A DNA stretch of 64,000 nucleotides, from NCBI RefSeq assembly GCF_037971845.1, contig NZ_CP150227.1, forward strand, positions 5,518,001 through 5,582,000. The letters run 5' to 3'. The notes below the pieces were generated by a model. That model did not search any database. It worked only from the letters and a program-made list of their open reading frames with translations, and had not been told where the DNA came from. The position numbers were made by a program, and so were the translations under genes. Shown here one piece after another: positions 52,356-60,421 of this stretch (position 1 is the stretch's first letter; every line of letters begins with the position of its first letter). This stretch comes from Paenibacillus sp. FSL R5-0766. GTDB taxonomy: Bacteria; Bacillota; Bacilli; Paenibacillales; Paenibacillaceae.

Positions 52356-53150
52356 CTATGCTTTTTGATACAACGCAATATCGAACACATCATCCGGGCG
52401 CAGGATCGTATCCACCAGCTTCCACTTGTTACTGTCCGTCTCTCTCATCGGATAATTGAACAAGGACTTCAGCTGATCACCGTATCTCATGGCTACAACC
52501 ACCTGCGCATTCGTCAGGGCATGCAGTTGATCAAGCAGCTCATATTTAGGGGCCACCGTAGAGCTGAAAATGATATGGGTTGCTTCCCTTGTATAATCCA
52601 AATTCTCCAGCAATGTTGACTCCAAACGAATCTTCAAACCCGTGCCCAGCGTCTCCAGCACTTTTTGCCCGAGTGTAATGGACTCTTCATCAATATCGAT
52701 CCCTACGACCTGTGCACCTGTTCGCTTGGCGATAAGTAATGGTGTCATGGGGAATGAACCGGAGCCTACCAGCAATACGTTGGATTCAGAGGTAACATGG
52801 AAACTGCCAAATTCTTTATCGATGCACTCTTCGATGTTTTTGAAATAATCGGCAATCTGCACATCCCCGTTCTCTAACTTCAATGCACGATATTTCTCCA
52901 TGATCGCCACACACAGGGCTGATTTATTTCTTAATTCCCATACAAGCGTATCCAGCTCTTCGAGCTCCGACTGCTCTAACTGTTCCCAGGCTGCCTTATT
53001 CTCCGGATCGGTCACAAAGCGGGAGTAGTCATTGATCACAGCCTCCAGCTCTGAACTATGCTGAATCGTATGATCATACTTACTCGCGAGCTTATCGAAT
53101 TTCTCTGCAAATTCACTCAAACATGTCTGAAAATGAACCAATGTGATCAT
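52356..53150 (-). CDS. cntL: nicotianamine synthase-like enzyme, CntL-like
   Basis: CntL transfers the aminobutyrate part of S-adenosylmethionine to histidine. The 264-residue protein has a helical N-terminal part and a Rossmann fold with SNVLLVGSGSFPMTPLLIA and VVGIDIDEESITLGQKVL (about 122-165) for SAM. HIIFSSTVAPKYELLDQLH near 195 and a C-terminal RPDDVFDIALYQ follow. It is 66 bases from cntM and follows cntK. AGGGGGAAAAGAA precedes the ATG. Confidence 0.87.
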   Translation of the reverse strand: MITLVHFQTCLSEFAEKFDKLASKYDHTIQHSSELEAVINDYSRFVTDPENKAAWEQLEQSELEELDTLVWELRNKSALCVAIMEKYRALKLENGDVQIADYFKNIEECIDKEFGSFHVTSESNVLLVGSGSFPMTPLLIAKRTGAQVVGIDIDEESITLGQKVLETLGTGLKIRLESTLLENLDYTREATHIIFSSTVAPKYELLDQLHALTNAQVVVAMRYGDQLKSLFNYPMRETDSNKWKLVDTILRPDDVFDIALYQKA

Positions 53151-53193
53151 TTCTTTTCCCCCTATACGTTGTCTCGATCATGTATCATGTACC

Positions 53194-54054
53194 TCATGCG
53201 TTTACAACGCTCCATTCTGCTGGAGCATCTATGAAGGCTTTGCCCTGAGCCACGATGCCAACCGATCCCTCAATCGTAATACTCCCAAGTTCTGCGCCAT
53301 CCCACTGGGCTACCACTTTGATCGCACCACCGGGCTGCTTGATGTACTGCGTAATCTGCCTCTGCTGGCTCCATGCGAGATACGCTCCTACGGAGGCCGT
53401 ACCCGAACCACACCCTCTTTCCCAGATCAGACTGTCCAGCTCCGGAACATAGATGAGTGGGGCCATTTCTTCCAAGTGTGATTGATATAACAAGATACCA
53501 ATCAGCTTATCTCCCAGGGTTAGTCCCAGTAATCTTGCAAGGGTCTGTGCCCTCTTCTTCATCGTATCGTCGAAGTCATCAACTTCGATCACGATATGGA
53601 TGAACTCAGCGTACCGGATGATCACCATATCGAGCTCCATGCCTTCATATCGGATTGTTCGTTGTTCGATCTGCTTCGGAATCGGCATGGTTACCTGACA
53701 GTCGTATTCGTTCTGCTGCTTCTTCACATGGCACATGATCAATTGGTCGGTTCCGGAAACCTCCAACATGATATCCATAGATTCCTGATGTGCCAGTTCT
53801 GCTTCAGATGCGAGGTGTGCTGCAAGTGCCATACAGGCATTGCCACAGAACTCTCCTCCGGCCATTTCCAGATGAGAAGCGGCTTCCGGTCTCCTCGTTG
53901 GTTCAATGAATCCCACTTGCTCAGCATAAACGTTGTCATACGACATTAGGCGGGTAGCAATATGACTGTATTGCTCGGCTGCATGATCCGTTTTAACCAG
54001 AATCGTCATGTTTTGAGTGGGACTGAACTTGATAAAATCGATCTCCTGTTTCAT
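53194..54054 (-). CDS. cntK: histidine racemase of the DAP-epimerase fold, CntK-like
   Basis: This 286-residue protein has the two catalytic Cys sites of the diaminopimelate epimerase fold: GGEFCGNACMA with Cys about 70 and WERGCGSGTASVG with Cys about 215. Beside cntL and cntM it should be a histidine racemase supplying D-histidine, as in staphylopine synthesis, rather than a lysine-pathway enzyme. Its presence argues that the product contains D-histidine. First gene of the operon, with a Zur-box-like site about 35 bases upstream. Confidence 0.87.
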   Translation of the reverse strand: MKQEIDFIKFSPTQNMTILVKTDHAAEQYSHIATRLMSYDNVYAEQVGFIEPTRRPEAASHLEMAGGEFCGNACMALAAHLASEAELAHQESMDIMLEVSGTDQLIMCHVKKQQNEYDCQVTMPIPKQIEQRTIRYEGMELDMVIIRYAEFIHIVIEVDDFDDTMKKRAQTLARLLGLTLGDKLIGILLYQSHLEEMAPLIYVPELDSLIWERGCGSGTASVGAYLAWSQQRQITQYIKQPGGAIKVVAQWDGAELGSITIEGSVGIVAQGKAFIDAPAEWSVVNA

Positions 54055-54086
54055 CGCAGCGACTACTCCTGTTCTCCTTTTTTATC

Positions 54087-54108
54087 TAATAGTAATTATT
54101 ACGATTAA
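54087..54108 (-). promoter_or_regulatory. Zur box upstream of the zincophore operon
   Basis: The site contains AGTAATTATTACGATTAA, and 22 bases are identical to the site at 43051. It stands 33-54 bases before the cntK start, a position at which a zinc-loaded Zur would cover the promoter of the 11-kb operon. Confidence 0.82.
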
Positions 54109-54209
54109 ACGTCGAGAAAAATATAGCACATCCTTTTGGAAAGCGTCAACAAATATTTCCATTTTAAAAAATAAAATTTCATAATACCTTTAGCTGCCCC
54201 TCCTGTAAG

Positions 54210-54243
54210 AAAACCCAAACAGAGCTGACGCTTATGCGCCAGC
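54210..54243 (-). terminator. second hairpin after the sulfur cluster
   Basis: GCTGACGC and GCGCCAGC pair with one mismatch around TTAT; on the minus strand TGTTTGGGTTTTC follows. It lies between the Zur box and the terminator at 54323 and insulates the zincophore promoter. The rest of the 333-base gap between cntK and the M20 gene holds nothing else I can name. Confidence 0.5.
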
Positions 54244-54322
54244 CCTAGCCATAACTACACCGTCTGATAAGATTCAACGAATCGTCGTTCCTACCTTGCT
54301 CTCACTTAAAAAAGGGAATACG

Positions 54323-54352
54323 AAAAACGGTTGCCGTCGAACGGAACCGTTT
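54323..54352 (-). terminator. terminator of the sulfur-salvage cluster
   Basis: AAACGGTT and AACCGTTT form a perfect 8-bp stem around GCCGTCGAACGG; on the minus strand TTTTTCG follows. It lies 35 bases after the M20 gene stop. It resembles the hairpin at 58367-58406. Confidence 0.75.
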
Positions 54353-54387
54353 CGATCTGGATATGATCCAGTGATTAACTGTACTCA

Positions 54388-55614
54388 TCACTCTTGATGT
54401 GCTTGCACATTGTGCAGTGCCCGTTCAGCCAGTGCTGCCAGAAGATGTGCTCCCAGCGGCAGAGCCCGTTCATCCACATCAAAGCCAGGGTGATGCCACT
54501 CATGCGGGCCAGAGGTGCCCAGGAAGAGGAACAGGCCGGGAACTTCTTTTTGATAAAAGGAAAAGTCCTCACCTGCTGGAGAAGGTAGCGGTCTAACACT
54601 ATTCAATCCAATCTCACTTGCAACTTGATCCGCCGCAGATGCAAGAGATTCATCGTTGACCACAGCAGGAGGTCCCTGAATCCAGCGAACCGTAGCCCGT
54701 GTGCCATAAGCTGCTGCCACACCAGCGACTACCTGATTGAAACGCTCGCGAATCCGTGCACGCACTTTCTCATCAAAGGTACGCACTGTGCCATCGAGGA
54801 TCGCTTCATCGGGAATGACGTTCCAGGCTGTACCGCTGTGGAGCTTGGTGACGCTGATTACGGCACTCTCCTGTGCTCCAACATTACGGCTCACAATCGC
54901 CTGTAGAGCCGTAACAATATGTGCGGCAACCACGATTGGATCAATGCCTGCTTCAGGCACGGCTGCGTGGGTGCCTACACCTTCCACTTTGACAACAAAA
55001 CCGTCTGCTGCTGCCATCAATGCGCCTTCCCGAATGCCCACCGTACCTACCTGGAGATCAGGCTTGTTATGCAAACCAAATACGGCCCGAACATCGGTTA
55101 ATGCGCCGCTCTGGATCACTTGCCGAGCACCCGTTGCTTTTTCCTCCGATGGCTGGAATATCAACCGTACTTTTCCCGGTAGAATGGACTCACGCTGTTT
55201 CAGTAATCGTGCAGCACCAATCAGAATTGCCGTGTGTGCGTCATGTCCGCAAGCGTGCATTTTTCCATCTACCTGGGAGGCAAATTCCAGCTTTGTCTCT
55301 TCCTGAATGGGCAGCGCATCAATATCTGCTCTTAGGGCAACCACAGGACCATCCCCTTGACCCACTTCAGCGACAAGCCCTGTCCGCAGCGCATATTCGT
55401 CTGCAATACGGACGCCTTCCTCTTCCAGCCAACTGCGAATGGCTGCCGTCGTCTCCCTTTCCTCGCCGGACAATTCCGGGTTACGATGCAGATGTCGCCG
55501 AATGGTGATTAAACGTTCCGCGAATTCTTCCGCCCGTTCACCGTAAAGTTCATACTCGGGGCCCTGTATTTGTTGCTCAGAATGCTGCTTGGGCTGTTCC
55601 AGATCACTTTTCAT
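54388..55614 (-). CDS. M20 family amidohydrolase, probable N-acyl-cysteine-derivative deacylase
   Basis: This 408-residue metal-dependent hydrolase shows RRHLHRNPELSGEE near residue 40 and DIDALPIQEET near 95. The metal-binding CGHDAHTAILIGAARLL lies near 120, FQPSEEKATGARQVIQSGAL near 160 and SPAGEDFSFYQKEVPGLFLFLGT near 345. Family members remove acyl groups from amino acids. Next to CmoO- and CmoJ-like monooxygenases it most resembles B. subtilis YtnL/YxeP, which deacetylate N-acetyl-cysteine compounds. GGGAGGCCATGTG fixes ATG 55614. Confidence 0.82.
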   Translation of the reverse strand: MKSDLEQPKQHSEQQIQGPEYELYGERAEEFAERLITIRRHLHRNPELSGEERETTAAIRSWLEEEGVRIADEYALRTGLVAEVGQGDGPVVALRADIDALPIQEETKLEFASQVDGKMHACGHDAHTAILIGAARLLKQRESILPGKVRLIFQPSEEKATGARQVIQSGALTDVRAVFGLHNKPDLQVGTVGIREGALMAAADGFVVKVEGVGTHAAVPEAGIDPIVVAAHIVTALQAIVSRNVGAQESAVISVTKLHSGTAWNVIPDEAILDGTVRTFDEKVRARIRERFNQVVAGVAAAYGTRATVRWIQGPPAVVNDESLASAADQVASEIGLNSVRPLPSPAGEDFSFYQKEVPGLFLFLGTSGPHEWHHPGFDVDERALPLGAHLLAALAERALHNVQAHQE

Positions 55615-55664
55615 CACATGGCCTCCCATTCGTATATATTCGTTGCTATATTAACTGCCTAACT

Positions 55665-56726
55665 CTATAAGATTGCAACTTCCTGTTCCTTGGATTCCAG
55701 TGCAAATTCACTGAGTCCCTGCTCTGCCAGAATCTCACGCAACAATTCGAATGAACGAATTCGCTTGGTAAAGTCCCGTGTAGCTGTAGTCACAATGAAC
55801 TCTTCTACAGCAAACTCCTGCTGGAACTTCAGCAGTGCCTGACCTACGCTTTCCTTCGTACCTCGGGTCACACTTGGCTCCAGAATCTCGATCCGATAGG
55901 TTTCGTTTGATTGACGGCCAAATTCTTCCGCCTGTTCCACAGAACCGACAGTGAGTACTTTCCCACTCTCCAGATGGATCTTCACCAGCATATGCTCGCT
56001 CGCAAGTCCTTCCGCTTCCTCCTCACTCTCGGCCACAATTAACGATATGGCTAGTGCAGCGTAGGGCTCCCGTCCTTGGGAACGATCAAATTGTTCACGA
56101 TATACACGGATCGCTTGAAGCGCTACCTCTATATTACTTTTAATGAACAGTGAAAAGACATATGGGAGTCCCAGTTCCGCAGCCATACCTGCACTATCGA
56201 CACTTGCTCCAAGTACGTACAGCTCCGCTGGAATATCCGACACAGGCGAAGCGCTGAGACCTGCAAGTGGATGTGATGGATCTTCAAGCGACTCATTGTG
56301 GATGTATCGTTTCACCTGAACAATTTTCTCTTGAAGAGATGCGGCTTCCTGAATACCTTCCTGCAACGCCTGTGTCGAACGTGGTAACCCGCCTGGTGCA
56401 CGACCGATTCCCAGGTCAACTCTTCCTGGTCCGAGCGCTGCGAGGATATTGAAATTTTCGGCGACTTTGTATGGACTGTAATGCTGGAGCATTACTCCGC
56501 CGGACCCCAGCCGAATCCGCTTTGTATGCGCAAGCAAGTGGGAGATGAGTACCTCCGGGGAGGAACCTGCAACATGCCCTGAATCATGGTGCTCCGACAC
56601 CCAGAATCGATGGAATCCAAGCTGCTCTGCCCGCTGTGCCAGCTCAATCGTATGTCGAAAAGCATCCACTGCCGTTTCCCCTTCATAGATCGGGGTCTGA
56701 TCCAAAATGCCAACACGAATACTCAT
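55665..56726 (-). CDS. luciferase-like flavin monooxygenase, CmoO/YtmO-like
   Basis: This 353-residue LLM protein of the MsnO8 type opens MSIRVGILDQTPIYEGETAV. It then has RFWVSEHHDSGHVAGSSPEVLISHLLAHTKRIRLGSGGVMLQHYSP in several pieces near 45-95 and VDLGIGRAPGGLPRSTQALQ near 115. It would work with a reduced flavin on a sulfur substrate. GGAGGAGAAGGAT fixes ATG 56726; the frame further upstream runs through repeat copy 4. It is 50 bases from the M20 gene. Confidence 0.82.
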   Translation of the reverse strand: MSIRVGILDQTPIYEGETAVDAFRHTIELAQRAEQLGFHRFWVSEHHDSGHVAGSSPEVLISHLLAHTKRIRLGSGGVMLQHYSPYKVAENFNILAALGPGRVDLGIGRAPGGLPRSTQALQEGIQEAASLQEKIVQVKRYIHNESLEDPSHPLAGLSASPVSDIPAELYVLGASVDSAGMAAELGLPYVFSLFIKSNIEVALQAIRVYREQFDRSQGREPYAALAISLIVAESEEEAEGLASEHMLVKIHLESGKVLTVGSVEQAEEFGRQSNETYRIEILEPSVTRGTKESVGQALLKFQQEFAVEEFIVTTATRDFTKRIRSFELLREILAEQGLSEFALESKEQEVAIL

Positions 56727-56769
56727 ATCCTTCTCCTCCTTGATTGTGCTGAACCACTTTCTTGAATCA

Positions 56770-56850
56770 CTATTAAGTTGAACTTGAGATGCTTCTTCAG
56801 ATTGGTTCTGCACTCTCCGTTTTGGTGTAAAAGTCAGATTCAACCTTAGA
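56770..56850. repeat. folded repeat family, internally deleted copy 4
   Basis: Left arm TATTAAGTTGAACTTGA is followed directly by the last third of the element (CTTCTTCAGATTGGTTCTG, then CTCTCCGTTTTGGTGTAAA) and the right arm GATTCAACCTTAG. The arms still pair with each other (TTGAA/TTCAA centre). The middle with the TTATCCCC hairpin is missing. It separates the LysR gene from the monooxygenase gene. Confidence 0.75.
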
Positions 56851-56854
56851 CGCT

Positions 56855-57727
56855 CTATAACTGCCGCAGCAGTTCCCCGAAGGGCTCTGCCAATGGCGAA
56901 TATTCTTCTTTTAACGTGACGACGCTGATCTGCAACGATACACCTGCTACCTCATGTACCTGAATGGGGAACAACTCCTGATTCTGCACTTCCTTCTTCA
57001 CCGTGAGTCCCGGGAGAAAGGCAATGCCTGCCCCTTGCATAACCAGTTTCTTCGCCGTCTCCGAATTATCGACATGATATGTAATATTCGGCGGATGTTC
57101 CAGCGAGTCGAAAGCCCGGTGAATGCGAAGCCAGTCCAGTGAACCACATTCAAAAAAGACCAGTTGCTCATTCCGGATGGCTTCCATGCTGACATGTCCG
57201 CTCTCAATGAATGGATGCCCTTTGTACACATAGAGCTGGATCGGATCTTCATAAAAAGCAACCGTACGGATCGCAGGATGCATGACCTTGCGCACAAAAG
57301 CAAGATCGATCTCCTGACCAAGCAGTTTGGCAATCAGCTGATCCGTCGTTGCTGTCGTCAGTTTGATGTTAATTTCGGGGTAAGCTTCCTTGATCTTGGG
57401 TAGAAAATCGGGAATGACATAGTTGGATACCGATACTGTACTACCGAGCCGAAGAGCATCCGGTGTTGTCCGGCGCTGCTGAATCTTCTGCTTGCCCTTC
57501 TGAATCACTTGCAGCACTTGCTGCGCATATGGCAGGAATTTCCGACCTTCCTCTGTCAGCACAATTTGTTTGCCAAGCCGATCAAACAACTTGCAGCCCA
57601 GCTCCCTTTCCAGTGACTGAATGCGAGCTGTGACCGAAGGTTGGGACAAGAAGAGTACTTCGGCAGCCTTATTGAAGCTTCCATAATGATTGATATATAC
57701 AAATGCTTCAATATTCTCGATATTCAT
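56855..57727 (-). CDS. LysR family regulator of the sulfur cluster
   Basis: This 290-residue protein has the LysR helix-turn-helix (FVYINHYGSFNKAAEVLFLSQPSVTARIQSLERELGCKLFDR in sections, residues 9-50). Its effector domain has LRLGSTVSVSNYVIPDFLP near 92 and VDNSETAKKLVMQGAGIAFLPG near 225. The effector is unknown; CysL and YtlI are sulfur-related LysR proteins of Bacillus. GGAGGCGCTC fixes ATG 57727. It lies in the middle of the cluster, transcribed with it. Confidence 0.88.
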   Translation of the reverse strand: MNIENIEAFVYINHYGSFNKAAEVLFLSQPSVTARIQSLERELGCKLFDRLGKQIVLTEEGRKFLPYAQQVLQVIQKGKQKIQQRRTTPDALRLGSTVSVSNYVIPDFLPKIKEAYPEINIKLTTATTDQLIAKLLGQEIDLAFVRKVMHPAIRTVAFYEDPIQLYVYKGHPFIESGHVSMEAIRNEQLVFFECGSLDWLRIHRAFDSLEHPPNITYHVDNSETAKKLVMQGAGIAFLPGLTVKKEVQNQELFPIQVHEVAGVSLQISVVTLKEEYSPLAEPFGELLRQL

Positions 57728-57796
57728 GAGCGCCTCCGTATCCACGTCCGCAGACGTTTGATCTTATATTGATTTATCCAATATATTTACTTGGTT

Positions 57797-58345
57797 TTAC
57801 GATATCGTAATCCCATCCTTTTCCAGTGTCAATATCAATTCATCCAGTGAGCGATCTAGACGTGTAGTAATATCCGCCGAGAGCACAAATTCCCCATCAT
57901 CCAGTCGTTCGATTCCCTGATCCACAGCATATACGCCACCCAAGATATGTCTTCCACCAAGGGCTGCCAGAACAGGCTTCAATGCATAATCAATCGCGAG
58001 TAGATGAGCAATAGAGCCACCGATAACGAGTGGAAGTGTCAACTTACCCCGTAGCCCCTCTTGCGGAATCAGATCCAGGAACAGCTTGAGTACTCCCGAG
58101 TACGATGCCTTGTATACCGGTGTAGCCACAATAACTGCATCCGCCGCTTCCACGACAGCAAGTGCATCACGAATGAATGAGCTGTCAAACCGGGCTTGCA
58201 CCAGATCGTCAGCGGGCAGATCCACAACATGAATGACTTCAACGGTGATGCCTGCCTCCGTTAATTTTTGGCTGCTGTAATCCGTCAGACCTGTCAAACG
58301 CGAACGTTTGGATGGTGATCCTGCAATAATGACAACATGTGACAT
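57797..58345 (-). CDS. NADPH-dependent FMN reductase, SsuE-like
   Basis: This 182-residue flavodoxin-fold protein opens VVIIAGSPSKRSRLTGLTDY (phosphate loop for FMN), with VIVATPVYKASYSGVLKLFLD near residue 75 and PLVIGGSIAHLLAIDYALKPVLAALG near 105, typical of SsuE. It supplies reduced FMN to the flavin monooxygenases of this cluster. GAGGAGAAATTC precedes the ATG. Confidence 0.88.
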   Translation of the reverse strand: MSHVVIIAGSPSKRSRLTGLTDYSSQKLTEAGITVEVIHVVDLPADDLVQARFDSSFIRDALAVVEAADAVIVATPVYKASYSGVLKLFLDLIPQEGLRGKLTLPLVIGGSIAHLLAIDYALKPVLAALGGRHILGGVYAVDQGIERLDDGEFVLSADITTRLDRSLDELILTLEKDGITIS

Positions 58346-58366
58346 GAATTTCTCCTCCTCAAGCGT

Positions 58367-58406
58367 AAACGGCTGTCGCCGTCCTCTGGTGGCACAGCTA
58401 CCGTTT
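58367..58406 (-). repeat. hairpin between permease and FMN reductase genes
   Basis: AAACGG pairs with CCGTTT, and inner CTGT with ACAG and GCC with GGC. The stem sequence and the trailing TTTCG resemble the terminator at 54323-54352. In the middle of the cluster it could reduce or process the transcript. Confidence 0.5.
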
Positions 58407-58468
58407 CGCAGTGAAATATAAAAATGGATAGGGTGAAACTTATAAATTCTTATATTTTGGAATAGCGG

Positions 58469-59386
58469 TCAAGCCGCTCCTTTTACTTTGGGGTCCAGCC
58501 GATCGCGAATATCGTCTCCAATCAGATTAACCGCCAGTACAAACAAAGTGATCGCCAGACCCGGGAATGTACAGATCCACCAGGCAACCGTCAGATAACC
58601 TCTACCTTGCGAGAGCAATGCGCCCCAATCCGGAATTTCCTTCAACACCCCAAGTCCCAGAAAGCTGAGTCCGGAGCCCGTCAGGATCGATGTCCCTACG
58701 CCAAGCGTAGCCATGACCAGCAGTGGTGACAACGAATGCGGCAGTACATGTTTCCAGAAAATACGCGTATTGGAACCGCCCAGTGAACGTGTCGCTGTAA
58801 TGAAAGGCAGACCTTTGACCGATATGACCTGCCCACGCATCACCCTTGCGTACCCCGGAATGGAGGAAACAGCAACAGCCAGTGCAATATTCATTAGTCC
58901 TGGCCCGAGAGCAGCTGCAACAGACAATGCCAGGAGCACACCGGGTACAGCCATCAGAATATCAACAGTCCGCATGGTGATGGTATCGACAACTCCTCCG
59001 GCATAACCGGAGATAATACCAAGAGCACTACCGACAATACCGCCCACCAGAACCGAAGCAAATCCAATGAGCAGCGAATCCCTGCTTCCATGCACAACCA
59101 CACTGAAGATATCCCTGCCAAAATAGTCCGTCCCGAACAGATGCGCAGCAGAAGGAGCCTGCAGTATGGCATCCGTCATCATCTGAGTTGGATCATAGGG
59201 AGCAATCCAGCCTGGTACAATCGCACATGCCACGGTAAACACCACCACCAGCAATGCTGCATAAAAGAATAATCGGGATACCGCGAATGAGACGCGATAG
59301 CGCCAAGGACGGCGATTCCACAGACGGATACGTCCTACACTGCCCGCCCATACTTTTTTGTCACCAGCCAAAGGTTTCATGCTCAT
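58469..59386 (-). CDS. peptide-type ABC transporter permease, DppC-like
   Basis: This 305-residue permease has LFFYAALLVVVFTVACAIVPGWIAPYDP as first membrane segment, HLFGTDYFGRDIFSVVVHGSRDSL near 85, the EAA loop GLPFITATRSLGGSNTRIFWKHVLP near 190 and GSGLSFLGLGVLKEIPDWGALLSQGR near 240. ATG 59386 stands nine bases after GGAGGAG. It imports, with its partners, an unknown sulfur compound. Confidence 0.88.
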   Translation of the reverse strand: MSMKPLAGDKKVWAGSVGRIRLWNRRPWRYRVSFAVSRLFFYAALLVVVFTVACAIVPGWIAPYDPTQMMTDAILQAPSAAHLFGTDYFGRDIFSVVVHGSRDSLLIGFASVLVGGIVGSALGIISGYAGGVVDTITMRTVDILMAVPGVLLALSVAAALGPGLMNIALAVAVSSIPGYARVMRGQVISVKGLPFITATRSLGGSNTRIFWKHVLPHSLSPLLVMATLGVGTSILTGSGLSFLGLGVLKEIPDWGALLSQGRGYLTVAWWICTFPGLAITLFVLAVNLIGDDIRDRLDPKVKGAA

Positions 59387-59447
59387 GAGCAACAACTCCT
59401 CCTTTCATAACTCCGCGTCAGGACACTTCTGACTGTTCCATCCAATA

Positions 59448-60380
59448 TTATGTTCGGACTGCACGCCGAACCCGGGGATCAATGTACGAATACGAGATAT
59501 CCACCAGCAGGTTCAAGACAACGTAGATGATAGATGTAAAGAAAACCACACCTTGCACCACTGGCAGATCCTTGGCCATCAGCGCATCCGCAATAATTCG
59601 GCCGATCCCCTGTCTGGAGAAGACGGTCTCCACAACCACGGTTCCCGCAAGCAGATCACCAATCAGCATGCCGATTACCGTTACAGTAGGAATAAGCGCA
59701 TTACGCAGTGCATGACCATACATGATGGCACGTTCCGAAAGTCCTTTGGCCCGTAATGCCACGATAAACGGTTCATTGATCACTTCCAGCATGCTGTTCC
59801 GTACCATCCGTACGATAAATCCTGCACCTACGAGACCCAGTGTTGCAGCCGGAAGAACCAGTGAGCTGAATCCGTCGGAACCCATCGCCGGGAACCAGCC
59901 AAGCTGTACTGAAAATAACAGGATGAGCAATATCCCCGTCCAGAAGGTTGGCATGGAAATGCCAAACAGTCCAACGAGCCGGGCAACGAAATCAATCACG
60001 CCATTGCGATGAATCGCAGACAATACACCAAGTGTAATTCCGATCGTAATGGCAATGATTGAGCTAAGTGCGGTCAAAGCCAGTGTTGCTGGAAAATGTT
60101 CCAGTATTTTCGGCAAAACCGGATCCGAATTGATCATTGATTTACCGAAATCCCCACGCAGCATATCACCAAAATAGTTCGCAAACTGGATGTAAAACGG
60201 CTGATCCAGTCCAAGCTGAACCCGCATATTTTCGATCATCTCCGGGGTAGCCGAGGATGGGTCCAGCATGAGCAGAACCGGATCACCCGGCAGAAGATAC
60301 ATGATGCAGTACACCAGCACCGAAGCTCCGAAAATAACCAGAAGCGATGTTGCGAGTCGTGACAGTATCGTTTGAACCAT
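59448..60380 (-). CDS. peptide-type ABC transporter permease, DppB-like
   Basis: This 310-residue permease opens TILSRLATSLLVIFGASVLVYC, with LPGDPVLLMLDPSSATPEMIENMR near 30. FGISMPTFWTGILLILLFSVQLGWFP lies near 140 and the EAA loop NEPFIVALRAKGLSERAIMYGHALRNA near 195. AAGGAGATATCCCGGT precedes the ATG. Unusually, no ATPase gene for this importer is encoded in the window. Confidence 0.88.
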   Translation of the reverse strand: MVQTILSRLATSLLVIFGASVLVYCIMYLLPGDPVLLMLDPSSATPEMIENMRVQLGLDQPFYIQFANYFGDMLRGDFGKSMINSDPVLPKILEHFPATLALTALSSIIAITIGITLGVLSAIHRNGVIDFVARLVGLFGISMPTFWTGILLILLFSVQLGWFPAMGSDGFSSLVLPAATLGLVGAGFIVRMVRNSMLEVINEPFIVALRAKGLSERAIMYGHALRNALIPTVTVIGMLIGDLLAGTVVVETVFSRQGIGRIIADALMAKDLPVVQGVVFFTSIIYVVLNLLVDISYSYIDPRVRRAVRT

Positions 60381-60421
60381 ACCGGGATATCTCCTTCCTG
60401 AATCTGGATTGGCCGTTCATG

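Noticed and set aside
53194..54054. Gene read as diaminopimelate epimerase (dapF)
   Set aside because: Fold and Cys pair fit, but position between a Zur box and cntL- and cntM-like genes makes histidine racemase far more likely.
43051..54108. Zur-like sites as Fur or PerR boxes
   Set aside because: The ATTACGATT half site fits the Zur version better, and the downstream genes are zinc-related.
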